From contig JADJSK010000001.1 in NCBI GenBank assembly GCA_016711705.1, forward strand, positions 248,001-312,000: 64,000 nucleotides of DNA, given 5' to 3'. Shown piece after piece: positions 35,928-45,743 of this stretch (position 1 is the first letter of the stretch; every line of letters starts with the position of its first letter). The notes beneath the pieces are model-generated. The model worked only from the letters and a program-made list of their open reading frames with translations, was not told the DNA's origin and did no database searches. Position numbers and translations under genes: made by a program. The stretch is from Candidatus Brachybacter algidus. GTDB lineage: Bacteria; Bacteroidota; Bacteroidia; Chitinophagales; Saprospiraceae.

Positions 35928-38645
35928 CTATCTAATTAATTCTATATATCCGGTCAAAGCGATTGGACTACTTTCAACACCATTGGCATCTACTTGTTCA
36001 AATACTCTGCAGGTATAATAATATACACCATCAGGAACATCGTTGCCGGATTTTGTTTTTCCTTCCCAATTTAGATTGGCATCTGAAGTTTCAAATATCA
36101 AATTTCCCCAGCGATTAAATACTTTAAATTCCACTTTATTTACAAACTTGAAAGGATATGGTTTGAATATGTCATTATGGCCATCTCCATTAGGGGAAAA
36201 AGCATTGGGTAATCTATAATCCGGGCAGTTTTCAATACATACTATATTGCTTAGTAAACTTTCATTGAAAACAGAGTCAAATGCCACCACATAATAACAA
36301 CCTGCTAAACCGTATATATCACTGGCATAAGTAAATGAAGTTTGATTTTCGTCACTAGTTTCAAAAATGAGTTCGGCTTCTGTATTGCCTTCATGGAGTA
36401 CATATACCCTATAGCCTTTAGTATCCCCTGGTGTATCACAAAGCAAGTCCGGATTATTCCAGCTCAAATTATTCAGGATCACTTCATTTGAATTGGCATT
36501 AAGACAGTCATTTGTAATTACTAAGGCTGGAGCACATGGAGGGACTGTGTCAATAGGAATGGCGCATCTCTCCTGAGAGAAGTTGATTAATGGCGTCGGC
36601 AAACCAGCTATACCATAAGTGCCACTTGTTCTTACCTTGTAACAATATTCTTCCCCATTTTCAAGGTTCTTGTCCTCATATACTCTGGCTTGTGTCGTAC
36701 CAATAGAATCAAATATCCCTATAGAATTCAATCTGTAAATAGTAAAACTGTTATTAGACCATGGAACCAACTCATTCCAGGTAAGTATGGTTTTTTTATC
36801 AGAACCATCCACATTCAGAAATACACTGGATGCAGAGGTGGAACTCCCATATAATGAACCTCCCTGTCCTGCAAAGAAGTCAACAATATAGGTGTAAGGG
36901 CTAATAATCGTATTGATTTCAATATCTGTAAAAGAGGTGTCTACAGGATCTAAAAAGTTCAATGAAGTGAAATTTGCGTTCGGGATATTAGTATAAGCGG
37001 CAGGATTAAATCCAATTCCTCTTTTCAATGTGTAGGTATATGGCCCTGGATTTTGGATAGTATCAAAATCCATGGTTCGTGGTTTAACCCATTTTATCAG
37101 AATTCTACCATTAGCTGAAGTTTCTTCTATTGTCACATTGGTTATCAATGGAATATCTAAGTTTAGTTGGAGACATACTTCATTAGATGGAAGGCTTTGA
37201 ACAGGATTGAAAGGAAATCCACCTGACGAAGTTTTTGCAAATTCTGCCTCAACTCTGTAGCAATATGCCTTTCCTTTTTCGACAGTTGCATCCACATATG
37301 TATAATTTGAGCCATCTGTCGTTTTTTGAGCAAATGCAATTTTGGTATATCCTTTCCCTTCCATAGTAGGATTACATGTATCAGGCTGAAAACTATTACT
37401 ACTCACTCTGCGCCATACATTGAAACCTTTGAAATAGTTCTTATTCGTTATCTGACAAAGATAAGGGTCATCCCATTTAAGTATTATTTGGTTCAAACTT
37501 GATTCCCCAGTCAAATTTTCCGGCCCTGGTGCGACTACTTTGATTCTTACCGTTTTTAGATCTGCCAAGCCTGTGGTGTCAGAATAATTATCAACTGCTT
37601 TAAAAATTACAGAATAATATTCTTTGTTGATGGCATTACAATCTGGCGTCCAGCTAAAAGTACCGTTGACGGGAGGAGTTTCGAAATTTGGTGAAACATT
37701 AAACGTAGCTTTACCTGTTTCAACTACAAATGGGCCTCCTAAGGCTGTGAGTTTAACTTTTTGTGAAGAACCGTCAGGATCAGTAGCCGCCACTCCAAAA
37801 GTCAGTGTTTGACCTGCCACAATGCAGACTTCCTCAATTGTTTGGACCTTTGGAGGTCTATTATCGCATACCTGAATCAATATCTGCATATCCCTGACAA
37901 GTGAGGAAATCAAGACACCGCTCCTATATTCACTGATTCGCAAGGCAATGTTGTATTCTCCTGCTTTTCTAGGTGCATCCCATACCAGATCGCCAGTTTT
38001 GGAATCTAAAGTTAGTAAGTTATTTGCTCCAGGAAGAATTTGTTCAGGAAATATATAGTTGGGTACCACAGACCCGACACCTTGCTGGGGAATAACCAAT
38101 TCATAAACTAAACTATCGCCATCTATGTCAAATGCATTGGGATTGTGGGTAAATCTTTGACCAACGCAACCAACATCTATGGGCGGTTGGAGCAGTTTTG
38201 GTGCATTGTTAAACCCTTGAAATGTCGCATTTAAAAAGGAAAAAGTCGTCTCAATATAAAAGGGTATGATCTCAGAATTTGGTGGATTTACATTCAAGAT
38301 ACCTGAATTTCTATTAGGGTCGGTCATACTCATAGTATATGTAGCCCGACTAGGATAGGTATGCTCAAAAGTATATATATTGTATTTGATGTCAGGACCT
38401 ATTATCACACCATTACCCCCGCCATTGTTTCTTGCTACTTTGCTGAATGTCCCATCACCCCAAATCAGTATTAGGGAATCTCTGTCAGCATCCACACTGG
38501 AAGCTTTGGTATATGTGATGATAGAAGCACGAATACGTAAATCGCCTATTTGTTCATATATGATTTCTCCAGCCCTGTTGTGTGTAGCCCATGAGAACAT
38601 AGGTAGGCAAAGGAGCAAAAATAAGTATATCAGGTTTCTATTCAA
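35928..38645 (-). CDS. Large secreted protein with Fn3-like domains and T9SS type B (gliding) C-terminus
   Basis: 905 residues. TTG 38645 is used because it gives the full signal peptide (NRNLIYLFLLLCLPMFSWA), while the first ATG is at residue 16 and would cut it. The mature start THNRAGEIIYEQIGDLRIRA is a domain repeated in many Bacteroidota surface proteins. Several fibronectin-III-like units follow (about residues 370-790, with repeated YCYRVEAEF/YCYKVRTSG strands). The C-terminus from RLPNAFSPNGDGHND through FNRWGNLIF to VPDGVYYYTCRV is the gliding-motility-associated type B sorting domain. It is exported by T9SS to the surface, probably as an adhesin or structural protein. Confidence 0.92.
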   Translation of the reverse strand: MNRNLIYLFLLLCLPMFSWATHNRAGEIIYEQIGDLRIRASIITYTKASSVDADRDSLILIWGDGTFSKVARNNGGGNGVIIGPDIKYNIYTFEHTYPSRATYTMSMTDPNRNSGILNVNPPNSEIIPFYIETTFSFLNATFQGFNNAPKLLQPPIDVGCVGQRFTHNPNAFDIDGDSLVYELVIPQQGVGSVVPNYIFPEQILPGANNLLTLDSKTGDLVWDAPRKAGEYNIALRISEYRSGVLISSLVRDMQILIQVCDNRPPKVQTIEEVCIVAGQTLTFGVAATDPDGSSQKVKLTALGGPFVVETGKATFNVSPNFETPPVNGTFSWTPDCNAINKEYYSVIFKAVDNYSDTTGLADLKTVRIKVVAPGPENLTGESSLNQIILKWDDPYLCQITNKNYFKGFNVWRRVSSNSFQPDTCNPTMEGKGYTKIAFAQKTTDGSNYTYVDATVEKGKAYCYRVEAEFAKTSSGGFPFNPVQSLPSNEVCLQLNLDIPLITNVTIEETSANGRILIKWVKPRTMDFDTIQNPGPYTYTLKRGIGFNPAAYTNIPNANFTSLNFLDPVDTSFTDIEINTIISPYTYIVDFFAGQGGSLYGSSTSASSVFLNVDGSDKKTILTWNELVPWSNNSFTIYRLNSIGIFDSIGTTQARVYEDKNLENGEEYCYKVRTSGTYGIAGLPTPLINFSQERCAIPIDTVPPCAPALVITNDCLNANSNEVILNNLSWNNPDLLCDTPGDTKGYRVYVLHEGNTEAELIFETSDENQTSFTYASDIYGLAGCYYVVAFDSVFNESLLSNIVCIENCPDYRLPNAFSPNGDGHNDIFKPYPFKFVNKVEFKVFNRWGNLIFETSDANLNWEGKTKSGNDVPDGVYYYTCRVFEQVDANGVESSPIALTGYIELIR

Positions 38646-38665
38646 TTCAACGAGCTTGTTTCCTC

Positions 38666-38673
38666 AAATATAC
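38666..38673 (-). promoter_or_regulatory. -7 element (TATATTTG) of the T9SS type B gene
   Basis: TAnnTTTG match on the minus strand about 20 nt before the TTG start, which supports that start. At the -33 distance only GAAA (reverse TTTC) is seen. Confidence 0.4.
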
Positions 38674-38734
38674 AACGTTTGGCTTAATTGAAATGAGCTG
38701 ATAATGTTAAAGAAAAGTAAAATAGAAAAAGACG

Positions 38735-38893
38735 AGTATTTGAGTTAACCAGTATAATAGTTAACCAGTAAATCAGTATTAGAGTTAACCAGTCGACCAG
38801 TGTTGACCAGGTATCTAAAATTAACTAATTGGTTAGTGATCCTAATACTATTATACTCTAATACTATCCACACTAATACTGTTATACTCTTAT
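38735..38893. repeat. AGTATTAGAGTTAACC phrase repeat region
   Basis: Degenerate units GTTAACCAGTAT(A/T)A(T/G)A on one side (38743-38815) and their inverted form (CTAATACTATTATACTCT) at 38838-38893, forming a loose stem over the spacer between two genes. The same phrases return at 60060-60130 and 60225-60282. Confidence 0.65.
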
Positions 38894-38896
38894 ACT

Positions 38897-40672
38897 TTAA
38901 AACGCATACTGCTCTTCAGCTATAATCTTAGCTGCGATCTTTTTTCTGTATTCTTTAACGTTGATTGGTTCTAGTTTCGTAAAGCGCTTGATCCCCATCA
39001 GCATCACCTTTAGTTCATCCCCAGAGGCGAAAGACGCTAATGCGTCAACTGAATTTTTGGCGATTCTATCTTGTGCATCATGGAAGAATACCTTTAAGAT
39101 GGCTTCTTTTTCTGAAAGTTTAGGGTCATTCATTTTATTAACCTCAATTAATCTGGCTAAAACAGATTCTGCATTGAAAACATCGACCATGATGTCAGCG
39201 ATGTTCATCAAGATCTCTTGCTCATTTTTCAGATCTACCTTGCCATCCATTTGATATTTAGCTCCGGCACCAGCTACGATCAATAATATTTTTTTGAAAT
39301 GGCTTAAAGCCTTAGATTCGGTAGGATAGGGTCCTTCAAATGTTTCCATTTAGGCATACCGGCTAGTTCCTTTTGAACAGCCCAGGCAGGTCCTACCATA
39401 TCCAATTCACCTTTCATGACTCTTCTTAGCAACATGTTGACCAAAAGAAGTCTGTTGATCTCATTCGTACCTTCGTATATTCTATTAATCCTATTGTCTC
39501 TAAATAAACGTGCAGGAATATATTCCTCAGAAAATCCAAATCCACCATGAATTTGAACGAGTTCATCCACTGCGTAATCAATACATTCGCTTCCGTATAT
39601 TTTAGAGATCGCACATTCTATAGCGTATTCTTCCGCTGCATCTAAAAGTGCTTGTTGGTATGGTAACCCTTCTTCAATAGCTGATGATTTCCAATCTTCT
39701 ATTAGATCAGCAATCCTGTAGTTGGTGGATTCGAGGACATAAGCTTTAATGGCCATTTCAGCTATTTTATGTTGAATGGCACCAAAGTTCGCAATTGGAG
39801 TTTTGAACTGCTCTCTTTCCAGTGCATATTTGACAGCTCTGGTAGTAATGATTTTACAACCTCCACCTACAAGTACGCCTAATTTGAAACGACCCATATT
39901 CAACACGTTGAAGGCAATCAAATGACCTTTTCCTATTTCTCCAAGGACGTTTTCAACAGGGACTGGTGCATTCTCGAAAAAGATCTGTCTTGTAGAGGAT
40001 CCTTTAATTCCGAGTTTGTGCTCTTCTTCTCCAAGGACCATACCCTGCTGTGCCTTTATCCACAATAAAACCTGTGAATTTATCTCCATCCACTTGTGCG
40101 AAAACTATAAATACATCAGCAAATCCGGCATTGGAGATCCACATTTTCTGACCATTCAGAATATAGTGTGTTCCCTCAGCATTAAGAATAGCCTTTGTCT
40201 TTGCTCCAAGGGCATCACTCCCTGAACTTGGCTCAGTTAAACAGTAAGAGGCTTTTAATTTTCCTGAAGAAAGATCAGGTAGATATTTTTGTTTTTGTTC
40301 TTCAGTTCCGTAATATAGGATTGGCAACATGCCTATTCCTGTATTCGCTGCAAAAGTGGTACAGAAAGATGCATCACCACGACCTATTTCTTCACCTATT
40401 ATTGTGTTTAATATAGTGTCAAGTTCTTGTCCGCCATATTGTGTTGGAATATGTGCTCCTACAAGACCTAATTCGCCTGCTTCATCCATTAGACTTGGTT
40501 GTTGATCAAGGATGTGACCTCTTGTCCAAACTTCCTTTTCCACAAATTCTCGTACCATGTCACGGATCATTTTTTGATCCTCGTTCATTTTTTCAGGGAT
40601 GTAATCATCTCCGAAATAATAGTCTTTTATTAGGAAAGCCCCGCCTTTAAATTTTTCAACAATAGTATCCAT
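38897..40672 (-). CDS. Acyl-CoA dehydrogenase, interrupted by two single-base frameshifts
   Basis: The three overlapping frames (40672-40004, 40089-39304, 39349-38897) join into one 591-residue acyl-CoA dehydrogenase of the large VLCAD/ACAD9-like type. The N-terminal part has YCLTEPSSGSDA and KMWISNAGFAD, the middle LGIKGSSTRQIFFENAPVP and RIYEGTNEINRLLL with the catalytic Glu, and the C-terminus the extra helical domain. Break 1 at about 40037: removing one C from GGTCCTTGG gives GLGEEEHKLG. Break 2 at 39349-39351: adding one A to CCTAAATGG gives MPKMETFEG. Apart from these breaks the protein is intact, so sequencing error is more likely than a true pseudogene. It oxidises acyl-CoA in fatty acid or branched-chain degradation. 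Confidence 0.85.
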
Positions 40673-40943
40673 TTGATGTATCTTTTACTTTAATTACAAA
40701 AATAGTATTGAGGTATCAATTAAGGTAGAAAATAGCCCTAAAAATTAATTTATAAAAATATGAAGAATATTATTCTGAATTAAATGCAATATATGACATT
40801 ATCAAAATAAAATATTTATATTATAAAATTGTTACATATGAAATCAGGTAATTTTTAAAATTTGTGATTAGCTTTTTTAGAAAAATAAAATTTAAACTGT
40901 TTTTAGCTTATAAAATTAAAATGTAATAAAGTTTAATATTTGG
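40673..40943. other. AT-rich spacer
   Basis: 270 bp of strongly A/T-rich DNA upstream of the acyl-CoA dehydrogenase and downstream of the small membrane protein. No clear promoter box, repeat or RNA. Confidence 0.5.
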
Positions 40944-41165
40944 CTATTTTCGGATAATTGAGTAGAATGCTACAATACCCCACACTGCTTCCATAATTAC
41001 AAAAGGTATCACATCTGACATATATGCTCCCACGCAAGTAAAACCGGCACCTACAAAATTTAACCATTTATAAGCGGGATGCTCTGAAGATATTGTTTTG
41101 ATAGATAGTAGAATGAATGCTATCAGGATCATAGCGACGCCAATATAATTTAACCAATTTGCCAT
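40944..41165 (-). CDS. Small membrane protein, CBU_0592-like
   Basis: 73 residues, three short hydrophobic helices. The C-terminal part VGAYMSDVIPFVIMEAVWGIVAFYSIIRK-like pattern (a Pro-x-x-x-x-E/N-x-x-W-x-x-x-x-x-Y motif) matches the CBU_0592 family of small bacterial membrane proteins. Function is unknown. It is divergent from the BatA gene. Confidence 0.65.
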   Translation of the reverse strand: MANWLNYIGVAMILIAFILLSIKTISSEHPAYKWLNFVGAGFTCVGAYMSDVIPFVIMEAVWGIVAFYSIIRK

Positions 41166-41284
41166 GTTTTTATATTTTTATAAACAAAGATAGTAGGAAT
41201 TGTATTTAATGGACTGCTATGCTACTCTAGTATAGTTTTGCACAATATTTAATCCAAATAAGGAGTATATATTATTCATTATTG

Positions 41285-41292
41285 TAATTTTG
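41285..41292 (+). promoter_or_regulatory. -7 element (TAATTTTG) touching the BatA-domain gene start
   Basis: TAnnTTTG match ending 5 nt before the ATG at 41297, so the mRNA should start at or next to the ATG. No TTTG is found 17-21 nt upstream, so support is from the -7 box only. Confidence 0.45.
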
Positions 41293-41296
41293 TTCC

Positions 41297-43300
41297 ATGC
41301 AATTTTTATTTCCAGCTTTTCTTACAGCAGCTTTTGTTATAGCTATACCGATCATTATTCACCTTTTTAATTTCAGAAGGTATAAAAAGGTATTCTTTAC
41401 GAACGTCGCCTTCTTGAGATCTATTCAGCAAACTTCCAACTCAAGGAAGAAAGTTCAGCAATGGTTGGTGCTTGCATGCAGATGCCTTGCATTAATTGCA
41501 CTTGTTATGGCTTTCGCGCAACCTTTTTTTGAGACTAAGGGCAAAGTCAAACAGGGAACTAATTACTCTTTTATATATCTTGACAATTCCTTCAGCATGG
41601 GTGCTAGCACCTCTGAAGACAATTTACTTGAAAAAGCAAAAGAAACAGCACATCAAATAGTGAGTGGTTTTGGTGCTGACGATAAGTTTCAGATCATTAC
41701 GAACAATCTTGAAGGTGGTCAACAACAATGGTTGAATAAGGAAGAGGCAAATGCGGTAATAGACGAAAAGGTCATCAGCCCTCAGTTTAAGACATTTTCT
41801 CAGATATTCAAAACTATACAGCAGAATTTTAAAATTAGTGGACAAGGGAAGTATAATGCTTTTTTTCTAAGCGATTTTCAAGTTAATGCCGCCGATCTTG
41901 CTAAATTAAAAGACACCTCAATACAATGTAGTTTAGTGCCATTAACTACATCAAATATATCTAACAGCTATATCGACTCTGCTTATTTTAAAGATCAGGT
42001 ATCTTCTCCCGGCATTGCAAACCAACTGATTTACAAGATAAAGAATGATGGAGATAAGGTAACTACAATCAAACCAGTCCTGAAATTCAACGGAAATAAC
42101 AGGCCGCTTGCCATCCACAAATTAGCTGCTAGGTCTTCTATCACAGATACGGTACCTGTGCTCACGACTCAGTCTGGATATCAGACAGCAGAATTGCTCC
42201 TTAATGATGCTCCAATAACATTTGACGATAATTATTTTATCGCATGGAATGAAATTTCTAAAGTGAATGTCCTTATTATTAATGATGGTGTTTCAAACAA
42301 ATATTTGAATACGGCACTCGAAACATCCAAGTTATTTAATGTTACCAATGAAGAGTTGTCTAGAGTAAATTTTGGCAGATTCAACGACTATCAATTAATC
42401 ATACTTAATGAAATAAATTCCACGACTTCAGGTTTGACAGGTGAGTTAACGAAGGCGATGGATGCTGGAACCAATGTCGCTATATTTCCAAGTATTAGAA
42501 ATGGGCAGGTTATCGCCCAACTCTCTTCAGCATTTAATTTAGGTGCGTCAGGTACAGTAGTAAGTTCAAATAAGCAAGTGTTTACCATCAACTCGAAGGA
42601 TTATATTTTTCAAAATGTATTTGAAGGTAAAACTCAGCAGTTGAAGCTGCCAGTAACAAAGGCAGGGTTTAATATTCAGACCAAGGCAACAAAAGGCGCT
42701 ATTTCTTTACTTACTTATAGAGATGGAAGTGCTTTTTTGGTTAGATATCCAAGATTTTCAGGACAAGTTTTTCTTTGTGCTTCGCCTCTGGATGTCGATT
42801 ATAGCGATTTTGTAAAGAATGGTGAGGTTATTGTTCCTTTCCTATTTAAAGCGGCTTTTAATAACTCTAGTCAGCAGAAGCTTTCATTCACCATTGGTAA
42901 AAACGAAAGTTTCGAGATCAATGCTGAAGCAGCAAGTTCGGATGGAGTCTTAAAATTCAACGGACCACAAACATTTATTCCCGAGCAAATAAAAAAGGGC
43001 AAAAGAACTATTATCAATACAGGACGAGAAACAATTTTACCGGGCATATATCAGCTAGAAAAGAGTGGTAAGTTTGCATTCAATTATGATCGCAAAGAAA
43101 GCCAGATGGAATTCATGTCTTTAGAAAAGATAAAATCCTACGAAAATGATAATCTTAAAGTTATTACGCCGTCTGCACAGGCTAATCTCGCTTCAGTAGT
43201 TCAGGAAGGTGATACAGGTCTTTCCTTATGGAAGTATTTTCTTTTGACAGCATTATTGTTTTTATTATTAGAGATCTTACTAATTCGCTTTTACAAATAA
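41297..43300 (+). CDS. BatA-domain / VWA membrane protein
   Basis: 667 residues. The N-terminal aerotolerance-regulator (BatA) domain has PAFLTAAFVIAIPIIIHLFNF, two membrane helices and FFTNVAFL; a VWA domain follows with the MIDAS motif DNSFSMG; a long periplasmic region and a final membrane helix (FLLTALLFLLLEILLIRFY) complete it. The layout matches the stand-alone BatA-type proteins found in Bacteroidota. Role unknown, possibly envelope integrity. First gene of a probable operon with the NamZ-like and KAS genes (28-nt gap to the next). Confidence 0.9.
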   Translation: MQFLFPAFLTAAFVIAIPIIIHLFNFRRYKKVFFTNVAFLRSIQQTSNSRKKVQQWLVLACRCLALIALVMAFAQPFFETKGKVKQGTNYSFIYLDNSFSMGASTSEDNLLEKAKETAHQIVSGFGADDKFQIITNNLEGGQQQWLNKEEANAVIDEKVISPQFKTFSQIFKTIQQNFKISGQGKYNAFFLSDFQVNAADLAKLKDTSIQCSLVPLTTSNISNSYIDSAYFKDQVSSPGIANQLIYKIKNDGDKVTTIKPVLKFNGNNRPLAIHKLAARSSITDTVPVLTTQSGYQTAELLLNDAPITFDDNYFIAWNEISKVNVLIINDGVSNKYLNTALETSKLFNVTNEELSRVNFGRFNDYQLIILNEINSTTSGLTGELTKAMDAGTNVAIFPSIRNGQVIAQLSSAFNLGASGTVVSSNKQVFTINSKDYIFQNVFEGKTQQLKLPVTKAGFNIQTKATKGAISLLTYRDGSAFLVRYPRFSGQVFLCASPLDVDYSDFVKNGEVIVPFLFKAAFNNSSQQKLSFTIGKNESFEINAEAASSDGVLKFNGPQTFIPEQIKKGKRTIINTGRETILPGIYQLEKSGKFAFNYDRKESQMEFMSLEKIKSYENDNLKVITPSAQANLASVVQEGDTGLSLWKYFLLTALLFLLLEILLIRFYK

Positions 43301-43327
43301 TTACCTCATATAATACATTTTATTGAT

Positions 43328-44554
43328 ATGATATTTGCCAATAACTTTTATCTATTGTTCTTTATTTTTTCCAATTTGTTTTGCAATGCGCCGAAACCCG
43401 AAGTGCAACCATTCAATAGAGAAATAATAAAAGTATTTGAGGCTACTCCGATTCTTACCGGAGCTGACCAAACTGACAAATATCTACCATTTTTAAAAGG
43501 ATTGCGTGTCGGTCTATTGGTAAATCAAACATCAATGGTTGGCTCCCAGCATCTGGTGGATGTTCTGAAGGAAAAGGGAGTAAATGTGACCGCTATATTC
43601 GCACCTGAGCATGGATTCAGGGGAGACGCTGATGCGGGCCAGGAACTTACCAACTCGGTGGACAAAGAAACTGGTATTCCGGTGATCTCGATATATGGAA
43701 AGAAGAAAGGTCCGGATCAGGCAGACTTGGCAAATGTGGATGTTGTCGTATTTGATGTGCAGGATGTTGGCACAAGGTTTTACACCTATTTATCTACTTT
43801 GAAATATTTGATGGAGGCATGTGCAGAGTTCAAAAAACCGCTAATGATCTTGGATAGACCGAATCCGAATGCACATTACATTGATGGCCCTGTCCTTGAA
43901 ATGGAGAACACCTCATTTGTTGGAATTATTCCTATTCCAATAGTGCATGGGATGACACTCGGCGAACTGGGCTGGATGATGAATGCTGAAGGGATGCTCA
44001 AGGATAAGATAAAATGCGAATTGAAAGTGATTCAATGCGGCAACTATGATCATTTCAAGCCTTATATATTACCTGTCAAGCCATCGCCCAATTTACCTAA
44101 CCAGGTTTCGATCATGTTATATCCATCACTTTGTTTATTCGAAGGAACAAACTTTAGCGTGGGACGAGGCACGGATAAACAGTTTCAGGTGTATGGCAGT
44201 CCAATTGCCAAAAAAGGCGATTTTTATTTTACACCTCAACCAAAACCTGGTGCGATGACACCTTTTCTACAAGGAAAAAAATGTCGTGGATATGATTTGA
44301 GCAATTTATCCATTGAAAAAATAAGAACCGAAGGAAAGATCAATCTCACTTATTTCCTGCAAGCTTATAAGGACTATCCTGATAATGCAAAGTTCTTTCT
44401 CAAGAATAATTTCATAGATCTTTTGATGGGTACTAAAAAATTTCAACAGCAGGTCAAAAGTGGAACGAGTGAAGCAGAGATAAGGGCTTCATGGAAAGAG
44501 GGCATTGATAAATTTAAGATTATGAGAAAGAAATATTTATTATATCCTAATTGA
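43328..44554 (+). CDS. DUF1343 protein, NamZ-like exo-beta-N-acetylmuramidase
   Basis: 408 residues. The N-terminus is a hydrophobic signal (YLLFFIFSNLFCNA) with a plausible lipobox Cys. The DUF1343 core includes LVNQTSMVG, APEHGFRGDADAG, VVVFDVQDVGTRFYTY, DRPNPNAHYIDGP and PSLCLFEGTNFSVGRGTD. DUF1343 includes NamZ, which removes MurNAc from the non-reducing end of peptidoglycan fragments. So a role in peptidoglycan recycling or scavenging in the periplasm is likely. It follows the BatA gene by 28 nt. Confidence 0.92.
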   Translation: MIFANNFYLLFFIFSNLFCNAPKPEVQPFNREIIKVFEATPILTGADQTDKYLPFLKGLRVGLLVNQTSMVGSQHLVDVLKEKGVNVTAIFAPEHGFRGDADAGQELTNSVDKETGIPVISIYGKKKGPDQADLANVDVVVFDVQDVGTRFYTYLSTLKYLMEACAEFKKPLMILDRPNPNAHYIDGPVLEMENTSFVGIIPIPIVHGMTLGELGWMMNAEGMLKDKIKCELKVIQCGNYDHFKPYILPVKPSPNLPNQVSIMLYPSLCLFEGTNFSVGRGTDKQFQVYGSPIAKKGDFYFTPQPKPGAMTPFLQGKKCRGYDLSNLSIEKIRTEGKINLTYFLQAYKDYPDNAKFFLKNNFIDLLMGTKKFQQQVKSGTSEAEIRASWKEGIDKFKIMRKKYLLYPN

Positions 44555-44562
44555 ATGGTATG

Positions 44563-44591
44563 TTTGCATCATAAATATTTAAATAATTTTG
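44563..44591 (+). promoter_or_regulatory. Promoter TTTG-N17-TAATTTTG placed for a near-leaderless KAS mRNA
   Basis: TTTG at 44563-44566 and TAATTTTG at 44584-44591, spacing 17 nt. The ATG begins at 44598, 7 nt after the last base. The in-frame TTG at 44589 lies inside the -7 box and therefore cannot be the start from this promoter. Confidence 0.55.
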
Positions 44592-44597
44592 AGTCAA

Positions 44598-45743
44598 ATG
44601 GATAAACTCAACGAAGTTTATATCACAAGAATTAATACTTTTTTTCCAAATGAGCCCATTTCCAACAATGAGATGGAAGGAGTACTTGGCTTTGCTGGTG
44701 GCAAACCATCGAGGTCCAGAGCGATTGTGTTGAGGAGCAATGGTATAAAGAATAGGTTTTACGCTATAGATAAATCCGGGAAGTTTAATTACACCAACGC
44801 ACAGCTCGTAGCTAAGGCCGTTGAAGGTTTGTTTGATGGAAAAATTACCCAAGATGAGATCCAATTAATTGCATGTGGCACTTCAAGTCCTGATATGATC
44901 CTGCCTAGCCTTGCATCTATGGTTCATGGCGAATTAAATACTACAGGAGTAGAACTGATAAGTGCTGCAGGAGCTTGTTGCTCCGGTATGCAGGCTTTGA
45001 AATATGCTTATTATTCTATCCTGTGTGGTGAAACAGAAATGGCAGTTGCCACAGGTAGCGAACGTGTCTCACAATACCTTCAGGGGAGTAAATTTGATGC
45101 TGAGATGGAGGATTTGAAAGTGTTGGAAGAAAATCCGATACTTGCTTTTGAAAAAGATTTTCTTAGATGGATGCTTTCTGATGGTGCAGGAGCATTTTTG
45201 CTCCAAAATAAGCCTGAGGCAGGTCATCTTAACTTTAAAATAGAATGGATCGAAATCGCAAGTTTTGCTGATCAATTAGAAACCTGCATGTATTTAGGGG
45301 CGGACAAGAATGGTTCAGAAGTGCTGCATTCCTTCGGTGAAATGACCACGAGTGACTGGGCAAAAAAGAGCGTATTTGCATATAAACAAGATGTTCGACT
45401 TCTTGGTGAAAATATCGTACCAGTAGGAGCTAAATGGATGAGAGGTGTTCTTGATAAAAGGAACGTTTCTGCTGACGATGTGGATCATTTTCTACCGCAT
45501 CTTTCCTCTATGTTTTTCTGGAAGAAAATTTTCGATGAAATGCACGTACATGATATGGTCATCCCTGAATCTAAATGGTTCGTGAATCTGCCGGAAGTAG
45601 GAAATGTAGGTGCTGCTTCAGCTTATGCTATGTTGGATGGTCTTTCTAAAAATGTTGCTCTTGAAAAAGGCCAGAAAGTAATGCTATTCGTGCCTGAAAG
45701 TGCGAGATTTAGTTATTCCATCGTCTATCTGACAGTTTGCTAG
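44598..45743 (+). CDS. 3-oxoacyl-ACP synthase III-like enzyme (FabH/DarB-like KAS)
   Basis: 381 residues from ATG 44598. A thiolase-fold condensing enzyme with a complete Cys-His-Asn triad: the Cys in SAAGACCSGMQAL (Cys128), the His in HFLPHLSSMFF and the Asn in EVGNVGAAS. It is larger than housekeeping FabH and resembles the DarB/flexirubin and other specialised KAS III branches, but no other pigment or polyketide gene is nearby. It may condense acyl chains for a lipid or small secondary product; the substrate cannot be told. It has its own promoter, in the 43-bp gap after the NamZ-like gene. Confidence 0.88.
   Translation: MDKLNEVYITRINTFFPNEPISNNEMEGVLGFAGGKPSRSRAIVLRSNGIKNRFYAIDKSGKFNYTNAQLVAKAVEGLFDGKITQDEIQLIACGTSSPDMILPSLASMVHGELNTTGVELISAAGACCSGMQALKYAYYSILCGETEMAVATGSERVSQYLQGSKFDAEMEDLKVLEENPILAFEKDFLRWMLSDGAGAFLLQNKPEAGHLNFKIEWIEIASFADQLETCMYLGADKNGSEVLHSFGEMTTSDWAKKSVFAYKQDVRLLGENIVPVGAKWMRGVLDKRNVSADDVDHFLPHLSSMFFWKKIFDEMHVHDMVIPESKWFVNLPEVGNVGAASAYAMLDGLSKNVALEKGQKVMLFVPESARFSYSIVYLTVC

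Noticed and set aside
44589..44597. TTG 44589 as the start of the KAS gene
   Set aside because: The codon is inside the TAATTTTG promoter box, and the ATG at 44598 gives the expected N-terminus.
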